Positions 31,947 through 43,910 of a DNA stretch of 64,000 nucleotides are shown in pieces; the stretch's first letter is position 1, and each line of letters opens with the position of its first letter. The DNA comes from Heloderma charlesbogerti (lineage: Eukaryota > Chordata > Lepidosauria > Squamata > Helodermatidae): contig JANEZZ010002702.1 of the NCBI GenBank assembly GCA_026122225.1, forward strand, positions 310,001 to 374,000, read 5' to 3'. The position numbers were made by a program, and so were the translations under genes. The notes beneath the pieces are model-generated. The model did no database searches. It was not told the DNA's origin and saw only the letters and a program-made list of their open reading frames with translations.

Positions 31947-34787
31947 AATTTGCAGTTTCATTAATAGTAGTCAGTGGCATCCAGGTCAAAAGCTGCACCC
32001 TTTGGTATCACCTTATTGAAAACATACTTCCATTCATTTATCTCTTGTAAAGTCATGACCCACACTTGTTTCTGAATAATTTCCCTGGTAGACTTCTGAA
32101 ATAAGCAGAGAATTTAGAGCAGAACCAACAATAAAATGTCATCAAAACTCCCCTTGAAAATGCCTTTTTCTCCACATAAGTGAGAGATTCTGTTAGGGAC
32201 TGTGTTATTTGCTCAAAATGGTTGTTATTAGACTGGTACCATCTATGATGTCAGCAGTGGATCCCCCCCCCCCAATTCATCATGGTATGAAACCCTTCAA
32301 GTGTCAATACAATACCTGAAATAACACATTCAGTACCTGCTGTGTTCATGTCCTTCCAGCAAGGGGGATAATCAAACATAAGCAGAGATATAAAAAATAC
32401 TTGTTGCTTTCCCTGATCATGTTAAAGTTAACAATGTTAAAGTTAACAAAATGCAATGTTCATAGCTTGAGGAAAGATCTATCATCAGAAGAAAGACAAT
32501 ACAAGCTTTTTCAGGATGGTTTCTGATTATAACTGTTCGTAGGTGTTTAAATTATTGGTTATTAGCAATAATTTCCAAAGGTATGGCATTCTGATTTCTC
32601 TGTCACAGTTGTTTAAGCGGATGATAATGTCTGAACACTCTCATCATAATAAAGTCAAGACTATAGCCCTATTCAGGGGTTATAGTATTGGAGGGGACAT
32701 GCATTCCCACCCTGCCCTGTCCACCTCAACCTTCCCGGGTTGAACAGGAATGTCTGAAGAGAGGCTGTAACTGTATTCAACATTTATTGTGCGTTCATCA
32801 TTCCCTAGTCACGGTTGTTGACAGGTTCTTTAGACTACGTTGTGACCCTCCAGTTTTGCTTCTGTGTCTAAAGACCACTTTCAGCGAGGTTTTTTAGAGC
32901 AAGTGAAGTGTGGTATTTAATTGTAAAACTGAAAGAAAATGCTTTTTAAATTGTGTATTTGTGCTATTCTGCTATACCATAGGGTCACCCAGAGGAAACA
33001 CTCCTCATGTAGTGCTTGGATCTCAGTTCTGTGATGAAAAGCTCTTACAGTCCCCCATGTGATCAAGAGCCCTGCATAATAAAGGTTACCATTATGCAGA
33101 CATGTACCTGTGTTAAGCCAAATGCAGTTACAAGCTTTCTTAATACTGCCCCCATCAACAAGGGGAGGTTGGGAGTGGAAGAGTTGGGGATAGTGCACAT
33201 TTCCCCGTATCCCCTCCATGCTTAAATTTTATAATGCCTAAATAGGACTTACATGTTTCACCTTAATGAAATCTTGAACAGAGAATCTCCATAGTGAAAG
33301 CCATAAGATGGCCAAATTCTAAGACGTTTAAAGCTAAGAAATGGCCAAGATATCACAGTTTAGAGATGTTCCCTTGAAGTGTAGTTTTCACTTGTTTGTG
33401 CCCATTTTTTGTGCACCCATAATATGCCTCCAGTTTTTTCCTTTTGCCAATTTAGACTCTGTTAAAATTTCAGAAAAATAAACACCTTTTGGACTTTTGT
33501 AAACTGGTCATGGAATCCTATTATTTTCCCTCTGTTGTATCTTTAATATAAATATTTAACATTCTAATATGAAAACAGCTAGAAAAAGCAGATATAAAAA
33601 CAACTGGAAGTCATAAAGAGTTGAGTTGGAAAATCAGAATTCTCAATCATGTGGAGAGGCTCCATGGATATTGGAGGCTGTCCTTTTCACATAGTGGGCT
33701 ACCATTCTTGGTTTTTAGGGTGAGCGCTAAAGCGTATTGCTGATCATGCTTTTAGCAGGTCAAAAACATTATTTGAATGTGTGAAAGTGGTAATCTGAAC
33801 CCCCTACAATGGTGTATAGTGTGTAATTAAACACCTCATGATAAAGTGAGAGAGAATTCACCTTGGTATTTGACCTTGGAAGACAACTGGTTTTATGACC
33901 AAACCTTATGAAGGAGCCAAAAGTACCTTCATGCCTGCCAGAATTGTCATTCCATTTCTCTTCTCCTTGGGTGTCTAGGGCTGTAGCAAACTGGAGATGA
34001 TCAACACAGAAGGCTCATGTTGTTCTAGCTCCAGTTCTGTTTTACAGTCCTCCCACTCCTGCGTGGCTGATGCACTGGCAATAAATCTGGCCCAATAGTG
34101 TACAGTTGCAATACCTTTGTTTCCTTCATACATACTCACTGTCTCTCCCCCCTCCCACAGTGTCACCTAGACAGTGGTGGAGAATGATCTTGCTGCAGAG
34201 GACTCTGCAAGTGCCATGTTTGTCCCTGCTTACCCTGAAATGGAAGGAGATAGTCAAGAACTGGATTCAGCCTCCTGCTCCCTCCTTTCTTACAACTTAT
34301 CCCTCAGATATAAAATTATAGTGGGGAAAGGCAGGCAATGTTCAATGTATCTTTTCAGTGGTAATGGGCATTTATAAGATCAGTGAAATCTTTTCACCAG
34401 AAACTTTTATGGCATTAGAAGGGGCTGCAGGATATATTTGGGGGTGGGTGGGGTGGGGGTGGGAATTGCAGGAGGATTTCTGACTGGTAAGGCAGGAATA
34501 GATTTTATAAGCATAAATAGAGAGTGGCCAAATGATGTAGTGCATACAAAAGGAATATCAGAGGACACAAATTATGTTGAGGTTAGAAAGGTGTACAAGC
34601 CACCTTTTTGAAACAGGAAAATAAAGCCGCATAAGTTACACGGTTCACTGGCTAATTCCACAGCTAACTAATTTATCAGGGAATACGACTGAGAATTTTG
34701 AGCACAGCAAAATGTACAGAGACGTACAGGACGAACACTAGACTTCTAACTCTTTAGCAGATATTCTTCAAACCCGTTGAAATTATT
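31441..34787. other. No gene recognised; (GAT)n array
   Basis: A GAT trinucleotide array of about 11 units lies at 31913-31947. The 107-codon frame at 31578-31901 (LQP-SLHPRKAFPEG... region) has no recognised domain. The rest is AT-rich, unique-looking sequence with scattered short frames. Confidence 0.55.
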
Positions 34788-35045
34788 AGGACACGGAATA
34801 ATGGTCTCAAGTTACAGGAAGCCAGATTCCGGCTGAACATCAGGAAAAAGTTCCTGACTGTTAGAACAATATAATAATGAAACCAAGTACCTAGGGCAGT
34901 AGTGGGCTCTCCCACACTGGAGGCATTCAAGATGAAGCTGGACAGCCACTTGTCAGGGATGCTTTGTCTTGGATTCCTGCACTGAGCAGGGGGTTGGACT
35001 CAGTGGTCTTGTAGGCCCCTTCCTACCCTACTCTATAATTCTATT
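34788..35045 (+). mobile_element. CR1 3' end fragment
   Basis: Matches CR1-A and CR1-B from GGACACGGAATAATGGTCTC through GGAGGCATTCAAGATGAAGC to CCTACTCTATAATTCTAT. The ORF2 C-terminus is interrupted by a TAA-containing change (AATATAATAATG). Confidence 0.9.
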
Positions 35046-35644
35046 TGGGCCATACACTGGACTGATGTTTCATTGAGTTATCCATTACAACACCATGATC
35101 TCTTTCCTGGTCAGTCACCACTAGCTCAGACCCCATCACTCTATACGTGGTTAGGATTTTTTGCCCCAAGGTGCATCACTTTACCCTTGCTTACATTGAA
35201 CCTCATTTGCCATTTTAATGCTCATTCCTCCAGTTTGGATCCTTTTGGAGCTCTTCACTGTCCCATTTTGTTCTAACCACCCTAAATTTGGTGTCCTCAG
35301 CAAATGTGGCCACCTCACTACTCGCCCTGATCTCCAGATCATTTATTAACAAGTTAAAAAGCACAGGTCCCAATACAGATCCTTGGGGGACCCCACTGTT
35401 TGCATCCCTCTGTTGTGAGAACTGTCTATTTATTTCTATGCTCAGCTTTCTGTTCTTTAACTAGTTTTACTGATCCATACGATGAGCTCTCCCCTTATCC
35501 CATGGGGCTTAGTTTGTTCAGGAGTCTTTGGTGAGGAGGTGTCAAAAGGCTTTTGAAAGTTCAAGTAAACAATGTCACCAGATCACCTTTATCCACATGC
35601 TTGTTAACACTTTCAAAGAACTCTAAAAGGTCTTGCAGAACCTA
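35046..35644 (-). mobile_element. L3/CR1-group LINE fragment, minus strand
   Basis: On the minus strand the decayed reverse transcriptase reads through [22 protein letters not shown] (plus-strand CCTTGGGGGACCCC at 35383-35396), NDLEIRASSEVATFAEDTK and VTDQERDHGVV. The upstream RT block equivalent to SPGPDGI lies on the other side of the Tc1 at 37806-37890 (ACCATCTGGATAGACCGGGTG), so the Tc1 split this LINE. Confidence 0.78.
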
Positions 35645-35795
35645 CAGTCAGGGCCAGAAGTATTGGAACAAGGATAACTGTTTTGGCAGTTGGCCTCTGT
35701 ACACCACCCATTGAAATTGAAAGGAAACACACCCAGATGGGCACAAAGTCAGGACTGTCAGCTGTAATTCAAGGGGCTTGACAAAAGTGGGGCAC

Positions 35796-36390
35796 TAGGG
35801 ATGTACGAAAGTCCCTTACCTTTCACTAAACTTGATTCGCGGTGGGGGGGAGGCGCTCCATCCCTCCCCCCGAAATTCTGGCCGGGGGGGAGGTGCCCCA
35901 TCCCTCCCGCTGTGAATCCTGGCCAGCTGGGACGCAATTTGCGTCCCTGCAGTCAGCCGTGATAGGCTACATAAATGTTTACGTAGCCTATCATGGCTGA
36001 GTGAAAAAAACAAAACAAAACCCATGGGCGCCGCCATTTGCGTTCCTTATTTTGGCACGTGTAGTCTACGTAAACATTTATGTAGACTACGGCGAAAATA
36101 AGGGGAACGCAAATAGCGTTCCCCTTATTTTCGCCATAGTCTACGTAAATCTTTACGTAGCCTATCACGTTTTTTTTAATTTGGAAATGGCAGCGGCGGC
36201 GGCCGGTCGGAAGACCGGCTGCCGCTGCACCACCGCTGGAGCCACCACTGCCGGGGACATTCGCACAAGGTAAGTCCCGTCCCGGGGGGGTGGGGGGGGT
36301 GGCAGACCGTTTCCCCACCAATTTCGGGGGGCCGAATGTGCTGGCATTCGGCCTCCCTGAGATTCGTGGTGAAATTCTCTGACATTCCTA
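35796..36390 (+). mobile_element. Hairpin element C (non-autonomous, hAT-type, 595 bp)
   Basis: Starts TAGGGATGTACGAAAG and ends GAAATTCTCTGACATTCCTA. The interior repeats the family modules: GTGATAGGCTACATAAATG with TTTACGTAGCCTATCATGG (35958-35996), two GTAGTCTACGTAAA hairpins (36060-36165) and GCGGCCGGTCGGAAGACCGG. It ends with a GGGGGGCCGAATG / CATTCGGCC hairpin. CTTACCT (complement of AGGTAAG) is at 35815-35821 and AGGTAAGT at 36268-36275. It sits in the Tc1-A terminal repeat. Unlike copies A, B and D it has no 8-bp duplication: left flank TGGGGCAC, right flank CTAACCAT. Confidence 0.92.
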
Positions 36391-36594
36391 CTAACCATTC
36401 AGGAAGTACAGCCAGTGGCATACCACCCATCGTTGGTGGCTCATAAGTAATGGAACGAGTGGCTGACAAGCAGCTGCATGGCCAGGTGTGGCCTGTTTCC
36501 TGAGTACCCCATGACCAATTAAGCAGATAAAAGCCCTGGAGGTGGTTCTGAGTGTTACATTTGCATTTGGTAGCTGTTCACTGGAACTCCCAAC

Positions 36595-37622
36595 ATGAGG
36601 TCCAAAGAGGTGTTCGTGCGAGTGAAGAAGGCCATCAGTAGGCTGAGGAAACAACACAAACCCATCAGAGAGATAGCAAAAATATTGGGACTGGCCAACA
36701 CAACAGTTTGGAACATCCTGAAAAAGAAGGAATTAACTGGCAAGCTCAGCAACAGCAAAAGCCCTGGAAGACCACGGAAGACAACTACAGTGGATGACCA
36801 CAGACTTCTGCTCATGGTGAAGAGGAACCCTTTCACATCATCTAGCCAGGTCAAGAACGCTCTTGAGGAGGTAGGCATGTCATTGTCAACATCTACAATC
36901 AAGAGACAGCTTTATGAATGTAAATACAGAGGCTTCACAACAAGGTGCAAACCACTGGTAAAGCTCAAGAACAGACAGGCCAGATTAGCTTTTGCCAGCA
37001 AACACCTAAAAAGCCTGCCCAGTTCTGGAATAAGATTCTTCGGACTAATAAAACCAAGATTAACTTGTATCAGAATTATGGGAAGAGAAACGTATGGAGA
37101 AGGAAAGGAACAGCTCATGATCCGAAGCATACCACATCATCTGTCAAACATGGTGGAGGCAGTGTTATAGCATGAGCATGTATGGCTGCCAATGGAACCG
37201 GATCACTGGTGTTTATTGATGACCTGACTACTGATCAAAGCAGCAGGATGAATTCTGAAGTGTATCGGGCTATACTTTCTGCTCAGATTCAGCTGACTGC
37301 TGCCAAACTGATAGGACGCCGCTTCATATTGCAGATGGATAATGACCCCAGACATACAGCAAAAGCAACCCAAGAGTTTCTCCAGGCAAAGAAGTGGGAT
37401 GTTCTTCAAGTCAGTAACCTGATCTCCACCCAATAGAGCATGCTTTTCACTTCCTGAAGACAAGACTGAAGGCAGAAAGACCCTCAAACAAGCAGCAGCT
37501 GCAGGCAGCTGCAGTAAAGGCCTGGCAAAGCATCTTGAGGGAGGAAACTCAGCATTTGGTCATGTCCATGGGTTCCAGACTTCAGGCAGTCATTGACTGC
37601 AAAGGATTTTCATCCAGGTATT
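36595..37622 (+). pseudogene. Tc1-type transposase, inactive
   Basis: The ATG at 36595 starts MRSKEVFVRVKKAISRLRK. The helix-turn-helix DNA-binding part (IREIAKILGLANTTVWNILK) and the linker GRPRKTTTVDD are clear. A frameshift near 37010-37020 moves reading to AQFWNKILRTNKTKINLYQN, where the first catalytic Asp of the WTDETK-type motif is Asn. A TAG at 37168 interrupts HGGGSV-A. The frame 37182-37436 holds the second Asp (QMDNDPRHTA). A further frameshift near 37415 destroys the SPDLNPIE block with the third acidic residue. The last recognisable codons (KGF-S-RY) end at 37622. The DD34E chemistry of Tc1 is family knowledge. Confidence 0.92.
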
Positions 37623-37805
37623 AAAGGCGATCCTTAAGTTTGAAATGATGTTGGTTTGTTCCATTACTTATGAGCCACCAATGATGGGTGTGTGCGTATT
37701 CCACTGGTTGTACTTCCTGAATGGTTAGTGCCCCACTTTTGTCAAACCCCTTGAATTACAGCTGAAAGTCCTGACTTTGCTCCCATCTGGGTGTGTTTAC
37801 ATATT

Positions 37806-38107
37806 TTTGTCAAGTCTGCAATTTCACATTTGAGTTGTTTAAGAACTCTCAGATAAATACCATCTGGATAGACCGGGTGATTTTTTTTAAAATTTTCAGT
37901 TTGTCATTTGGGCAAGGAATGTTTTTCACCCACGTCTCAAAGGGATGATTTTTCGTGAACCAAATGTTCCCCAGCTCCTGTCAGCTTTAGGTTTGTTAGC
38001 ATTTCCTGATTGTTTCAATATTGGCAGTTTTGCAGATATTAAAACTCATAAACTATCAATTGTGAAATATTAGAGACATAGCTTTGTGAGTCTGTAGCAG
38101 AAAAAGC
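37806..38107 (-). mobile_element. Continuation of the L3-group LINE, then unassigned
   Basis: Bases 37825-37885 read on the minus strand as the SPGPDGIHPR-like reverse transcriptase block (plus strand TAAATACCATCTGG). The remainder of the interval has no recognised feature. Confidence 0.55.
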
Positions 38108-38272
38108 AACAAAGAGTCTTGTGTCACCTGACAGGATCACTGTGACAGAAGCTTTTGTGGATTAGAACTCACTTAATAAGATGCATGAAGTACATCTGAC
38201 AATGAGCTCCAGTCTGAGGAAAGCTCACAATAAATCTATTAGTCTTTAAGTTGCCACAAAACTCTTCTTTGT
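38108..38272. repeat. Foldback MITE, about 165 bp
   Basis: Ends AACAAAGAGTCTTGTGTCACCT and, inverted, AAAGAAGAGTTTTGTGGCAACT are imperfect terminal repeats. Internal TTTTGTGGATTAGAACTCAC and ATGCATGAAGTAC are typical of a widespread reptile repeat. Superfamily not assigned. Confidence 0.5.
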
Positions 38273-38487
38273 TTTTGTTGAATACTATTACTTTTTCATG
38301 TTATCTGACAAGTGCTGTCATATAAAACTGATGACCAGCCATCAAAGACCAAGTGGTTGTCAAACTCTGTTCCAGAGAATCCTGAGTTCCATGGAAGCTT
38401 AACAGGGGTTCTTCAATGAGAAGATTAGTAATGGCATACAGGCTTCCCTGAAAGACAACTTGCCAACACTTCTTATGCCCATCTATA

Positions 38488-38819
38488 CAGGGGTGTAGAA
38501 ATTTAGGTTGGGGGCCAAATCTGGCCCTCCTGGATTCCCCAGATGGCCCCCACTTCCCATGGTTCCACCCCTTTCCCCTGAACACCAATCAGATTTCCTG
38601 CCTTTTGTACAGTTTTTTTCCCATTCTAAAAGGTTGAAATAGCTCTCCCAAGGCTCAGATACTGGCAGGAAGAGCTTTAAGCTAAAATAGGCTGGCATTT
38701 TTGGTTATTTTGGCCCTGCCCCTTTTGCCTTCAGCCTTGCCCACCACTGGAATGTACTACCTGAAAGTTTTTCTAAAATAGAGTTTGGCACTTGGGCTGA
38801 AAAAGGTTCAACACCCCTG
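38488..38819. mobile_element. hAT-type MITE, 332 bp
   Basis: Starts CAGGGGTGTAGAAA and ends TTCAACACCCCTG, an 8-bp perfect terminal inverted repeat (CAGGGGTG). Flanks ATCTATA (38481-38487) and ATCTACA (38820-38826) are a near match, consistent with an 8-bp hAT duplication that has drifted. The interior has GGGGGCCAAATCTGGCCC and no ORF. Confidence 0.8.
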
Positions 38820-38826
38820 ATCTACA

Positions 38827-41800
38827 ATGTGTAGCCAATGGAATGCTGAGTGTGTTTGGCGGCACATTCTCAGTCCACAATGGATGATGCTGAAACCCAG
38901 TAGTGCCCCATATGAGCTGACTATGCACCCTAGGACGTGCCCCAGAATCCTTTGCCATGTACAATGATTCCATGATCAATGTATAGGGCTTCTTTGACAG
39001 ATTAGCATTCTCCCCAAAGTAGAAAGGTTGAAAACAACTGTAATATATCATTGTATATCAGTTATCAGTACTGAAAAAAACTAAAGACCATTACATGTCA
39101 ACTATCAAATATTGCCAAATATCAAAGGTATCAGCTATTGAAATCAAATACAGTAGGGTGACAAATGTAGACATCAAATATTTGGTAAATATTTGGTATA
39201 TAGAGAATATCCTACAAATTCTGCAAAGGAGACATTTTTGAAGGCAAATTCATTTCAGCTTTAATTTTGGCTAGATGCTCTTATTTAGGCCTGTTCCTCC
39301 AGATTAACAGACACAGAAGCAGGCTTGGGGAGCCACTCAATGATTATATGGCAGGGTTCAGGAAGGAATGCACAGTCCTCATTCTATAGTTGTCAAATGA
39401 CCACTGCCTTGTAGGTAAGCTCACTGGCATAGCTAATTTATTTAAATATGTATAGATGTTAGAATATTAATTGTCTGATTATAAATGAAGACTGAGGAGA
39501 GAGAAAGATCAAACTTGATTAAAGGGTGTATGCCCCCAAGACCCTTTGATTCACAGACTGTGACTTGACTGTGCTGACTTGAACTGGTTGACTATCCTTG
39601 CCCATCTAACTCCCCACACCCAATGATAGTATGATGTAGCAACTAGAGTCCTTGGAACCTGAGAGACTCCTGCAGTTTGCCAGGCTGGCAGGAGGGTGTG
39701 CCTTCATTGAACCGCCCCACAGGAGGGTGGGCAGCCTCATTCATAAGGTCTCAAAATACTGAAAAGAAATTCATTTCATGGCCTGTGGCTGCTTAGAAAA
39801 GGCAACTCGAGCATATGTATGTGATAAATGTTAACTGTGCATTAATCGCATTAAAGAGGACCCTATAAACTTTTCATTTCTAATTAAATTCCAACCTCCA
39901 ATTCTGCTGAAGAAGGCACACTCTGAGCCTTTGTTTATGTGGAAATTAAAATGCAAATACAACAGAATTTATTTCCATTACCAGAGTAATATGCTAGGGC
40001 TCTTCCATTTAACAGTCTCCAATTATTTTAAAGCCAACCTCCTTTCCTTTTTTAACTTCCCTTAGAAGTTGCCACCCCTAAATGGATGGTGAAGTGGGAC
40101 ATGGAGAGGGTGACAGGTGGAGAAAGTACAGCCTTCTTGGGCAGTGTTTTCACCAGCGATTTACTCCGAGCCGGCTGTGTGTTGAGGTCGTTAGGGATAC
40201 ATGATGTTGTGGCCATCCAGCAGCCACCCTGGAGCGTATCACGGAAAAACCAGATTTCCTGAGACTGCTTAAAGTCCGATTCTTTTCCTTAAGTCAGGTT
40301 CTCCCTGGTATAGTTGCTGTGCGCCCCAACCCACGCATTTAGCTAGGGTATGCTAGCCATGCCCAGGGGTGTGCCTTTCACTGTGACCCTGGTCAAGGGG
40401 TGTTTCCTCCCATTGTACTGAATGAGGCTTGCCCTCTCAGTGACCACGGAAATAACAGCGAAGCCCATCAATTCACACGGCACGTGTTAAAGACTTAAAG
40501 TCCAATTCTGTAAGTGCGATTAAGTGATTAAGTGCGATCTCGAGGCTCCGATTCATTGCCTTAGGAAGTAACTACATCACAGCTCCCATATAGAGATCTT
40601 GTGCATTAAAATGGAGGCTGGTAGCCATTTCTTTCCCAGAACAAACCCATTAGTGTCTCCTCAGAAGTAACTCCCCTTGTTCTCAATGAAACTTGCTCCT
40701 GAAATGCAGGTGGAAAGCCCCTGGACTTTCAGGGGAAAGGAGAAAGGGGAGGAGGGGGAAAGCCTCTCTTATTGGTTGAGCAGTCAGGTTGACCTGCCAG
40801 TCAGATGATGTTCACTCCACCCCCACCCCACACCGGGAAGTATGTTCTGTGAAACGATTTTTACTGCTGTGGAGAATCTGCTCGTGAAACCCTGCTCACA
40901 GCAAAGCTGATTCCTTTTAAAAAATCCAGTACTCCTCCATTAGCTTCTTCTTCCATTGTTGTGGAAACATGGCCTTGGTAGAATTGTGTGTTTTCAAGGT
41001 CAAACACAGAAGAGGTCCAGGAGAAAAAAAATGCAGCAGGTAGAGAAAAGAATGACAGAGAACAAAGAGGCAGCAAAGACATCCAGAAGTTGTTGCTGAG
41101 AGTTTTGTTATTAAAATACCATCTTGAAATACTATGCAGATTTTCTGGATGAAGGAATAATCTTGATGTTGTAGCTTTGTCCTTCTGGGAGAGCTTATGA
41201 TTGTGGACTGGATAGACTGGAAGATTCTGTTCAGATATTTCTGCTGTTGCTTTCATATCATTCAACAGCTGTTAACAATGGGATAATTTAACTTCAAGCC
41301 TGTTAGGGCCAAACTAGACATGACAGTGGCTGCTGAGTTTATTTTTCATGTGTCTGTCTTGTTCATATAATTCAGAGAGAGCAGGTGGGGATCTACATTT
41401 AATATTAAAAGGGTTGTGTAGGTAAGGGGTGCTGAATGCTTCTGTCTCCCTCACCTCAGCCTAGCTCCGATACCAAAAGTGGGAGAAACTGGGAGAAAAG
41501 TGGATGAGACAACAGAGTACTGGGAGGTAAAGGGAGATAGTTCAGTCACTCTCACCCACATGCCCCTTATGATGTTCATATTAGACCCTTCCACCTCTCA
41601 CTTTATATGTGAACAGGGCAGACACAAGTGCAAACAATCATGGCTGTTACTGTCACATCTTATTTGGTCCTCATTTAGGGTTTTGTTATGTTTTGGTATA
41701 TGACATATATGTCCCAATCCAGCAACTACAGTCCATGTGAAGGAACAGTTTTCCACGTGAATTTTCGGCACTGGGTGGATAGATGCTTGCTGCATAGGGT

Positions 41801-42970
41801 AAAAAGATCACATCTAGCAATGTAGAGATCAGTACAGAATTCCAAGTGTCAGCTTGTACAGAATATACTGTTTATCATTGCTCAATATATACCCTCTTTG
41901 GTTTACAGTGGTAAATAATCATTATTCATCAGCACGTACGTTTTCACCATCATCGGATGCAATTCATACTATTCATACTATTTCAACAAGAACCACGCAT
42001 AATATTTGACTATGTGCATGAACCTAGGTCAGTCCCACCAAACTATAGATATGAGGGAGGAACCTGAGTACATCACGTAGGCTGCAGGTTACTGGGCTAG
42101 TGCTTTGCTCATTACTGTCAGTAGTTAGAGGCTTTCAGGATCAAGCTAAATATAGCACCTGTGAATATGGACTTACACATTTTCTTGTATGAAGAATACT
42201 CATCAGATAACATGTAGATAAACACACACACAAGTGAAATGCACACGTTTTGCTGTTAGCACCGTATTCACTGCAACATGATGGAGCCAAATGATCTCAT
42301 GTGTATGTATGTAGGTTAAATTGCATATGCAGATTATAGAAGAAGATGCTCATATTCCTTGATGCACACTCATATCTATCTACAGAATTTTTTAGTATGG
42401 TCTCCCACCCAAACAAAGGAGGTAGCATGGCCTGCAAGAAGGTAACAGTTGTATTACAGTTTCTTGAACACAATGAACCTCATGAAATAAACTGTAGTCA
42501 CAAAAAAGCAAATTAATTCTCAATGCTGTCATGAGACTATTACAAAACCCTTACATTATTATTCAGTACACTGGAGCCCAGGGACTACCTGCTAAGTCAA
42601 CACTGAAGACAGAGAATTACAAAATAATATTGATAGAATCAATGAAACTGGCACACAGGCAAGCAAAAGTACATCCGTGGGTATTAACATAGAGTAATGG
42701 CTGCCTAGAAGGACAAGACTAAAAAAACACATCTTTTTGAGCACACGGTTGTAGTACAACTTTGCTGAGGAATCCCAGAACAATAGTCACAAAGGAACAT
42801 GCATTAGGACTAGGGAAAGGGAGCCTTTATTCATGGAGTGATTGGAAAGTGACCTCAACATACAACAAAGTCAGGGTGGAAAATCAGATGTGGCACCAAG
42901 ACAGAGTGAACACCAGGCCAGTACATTGGCTAGTTCTTAATTACATTTATATAGAACATATTAACACATA
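38827..42970. other. No gene recognised in 4.1 kb
   Basis: The longest frame is on the minus strand at 40861-41265 (134 codons), with a hydrophobic run LPLCSLSFFSLPAAFFFSW; no known domain, and the codons look random. No repeat family is recognised, so this is among the least repeat-derived parts of the window. A distal regulatory element cannot be excluded but nothing here proves one. Confidence 0.5.
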
Positions 42971-43910
42971 CAGTGGCGACAAAAAGTTTGTGAACCCCTT
43001 AGGTTTGTCAAATATTTCCACACTAAAATGTTATTAGATCTTAATCTAACTCCATACTCCTAGATAAAGAACCATAGAGAACCTGAGAAAACAAATGACA
43101 CACAAACATGATGCTTTTTCAACATTTATTTCTCCACAACTGATTCAGCATTCAGTATTCATGGGTGGAAAAGTATGTGAACCTTTAGATTCAGTACCTG
43201 GTGTCACCCCCTTGAGCAGCGGTGACTTCGAGTAAGCACTTCCTGTAACTGTAACAAAACTCTCACATAGGTTTTGAGGAATTTTGGCCCATTCCTCCTT
43301 ACGCAACTGCTTCAACTCAGTGACATTTGAGGGCTTCCTTGCATGAACAGCTCACTTCTGGTCCTGCCACAACATTTCGATGGGGCTTAGGTCCGGACTT
43401 TGACAAGGCCATTCTAAAACACGGAATTTCTTCCACAGCCATTCTTTTGTAGGTCTGCTTGTATGTTTAGGATCATTGTCTTGTTGCACGACCCACTTTC
43501 GGCTCCGCTTCAGCTCACAGACAGATGGCCTGACATTCTCCTCTGGAATCTTCTGATACACTGCAGAATTCATGTTGTGTCAATGATGGCAAGCCGTCCA
43601 GGTCCTGAGGCAGCAGAGCAGGCCCAAACCATCACATTCCCACCACCATGCTTGACGGTTGGGATGAGGTTCTTCTATTCAAACTCAGGGTTTGTTTTTT
43701 GCCAAACGTAACATTTCTCATTGAGGCCCAAAAGTTCTACCTTTGACTCATCTGTCCAGAGAACATTGTTCCAGAAGTCTTGGGGATAATCTATGTGATC
43801 TTTAGCGAACTTCAGATGGGCAGCAATGTTCTTTTTAGAGAGCAGTGATTTCCTCCTGGTTATCCTCCCATGAATACCATTCTTGTTCACTCTTTTTCTA
43901 TTCATTCTGA
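42971..43910 (-). mobile_element. Tc1-type transposon (Tc1-B), truncated
   Basis: The left end after TA at 42969-42970 is CAGTGGCGACAAAAAGTTTG, a typical Tc1 terminal repeat. The body carries the transposase on the minus strand. The 5' part, including the DNA-binding domain and right terminal repeat, is missing; sequence changes near 43910 to a TTCATTCT-rich stretch. Confidence 0.85.
43190..43905 (-). pseudogene. Tc1-type transposase, catalytic part, frameshifted
   Basis: From 43905 the minus strand reads NKNGIHGRITRRKSLLSKKN and WTDESKVELLG with the first catalytic Asp (plus 43741-43759). After a frameshift comes [18 protein letters not shown], then [27 protein letters not shown] with the second Asp (about 43460-43490) and [11 protein letters not shown] with the third acidic residue (about 43377-43399). 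The C-terminal part continues to about 43190. All three acidic residues survive, but a TAG at 43671, a 1-base gap near 43573 and the missing N-terminus make it dead. Confidence 0.9.

Larger units (their letters stand above)
35645..37805 (+). mobile_element. Tc1/mariner-type transposon (Tc1-A), with element C in its left terminal repeat
   Basis: Begins after a TA with CAGTCAGGGCCAGAAGTATT. Long terminal repeats pair 35730-35795 plus 36391-36470 with 37620-37805: ACACACCCAGATGGG, CAGCTGTAATTCAAGGGG, TTGACAAAAGTGGGGCAC, CTAACCATTCAGGAAGTACA and GGTGGCTCATAAGTAATGGA are all mirrored. The right end stops about 85 bp short of the expected terminus, so it is truncated. Hairpin element C splits the left repeat. 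It carries a dead transposase. Confidence 0.88.

Noticed and set aside
35796..36390. Element C as part of the Tc1 transposon (a long subterminal repeat).
   Set aside because: The opposite Tc1 terminal repeat lacks it, and its ends and modules match copies in unrelated hosts.
40861..41265. 134-codon minus-strand frame with a hydrophobic stretch.
   Set aside because: No recognised domain, no splice context or conservation evidence; length is compatible with chance in 64 kb.
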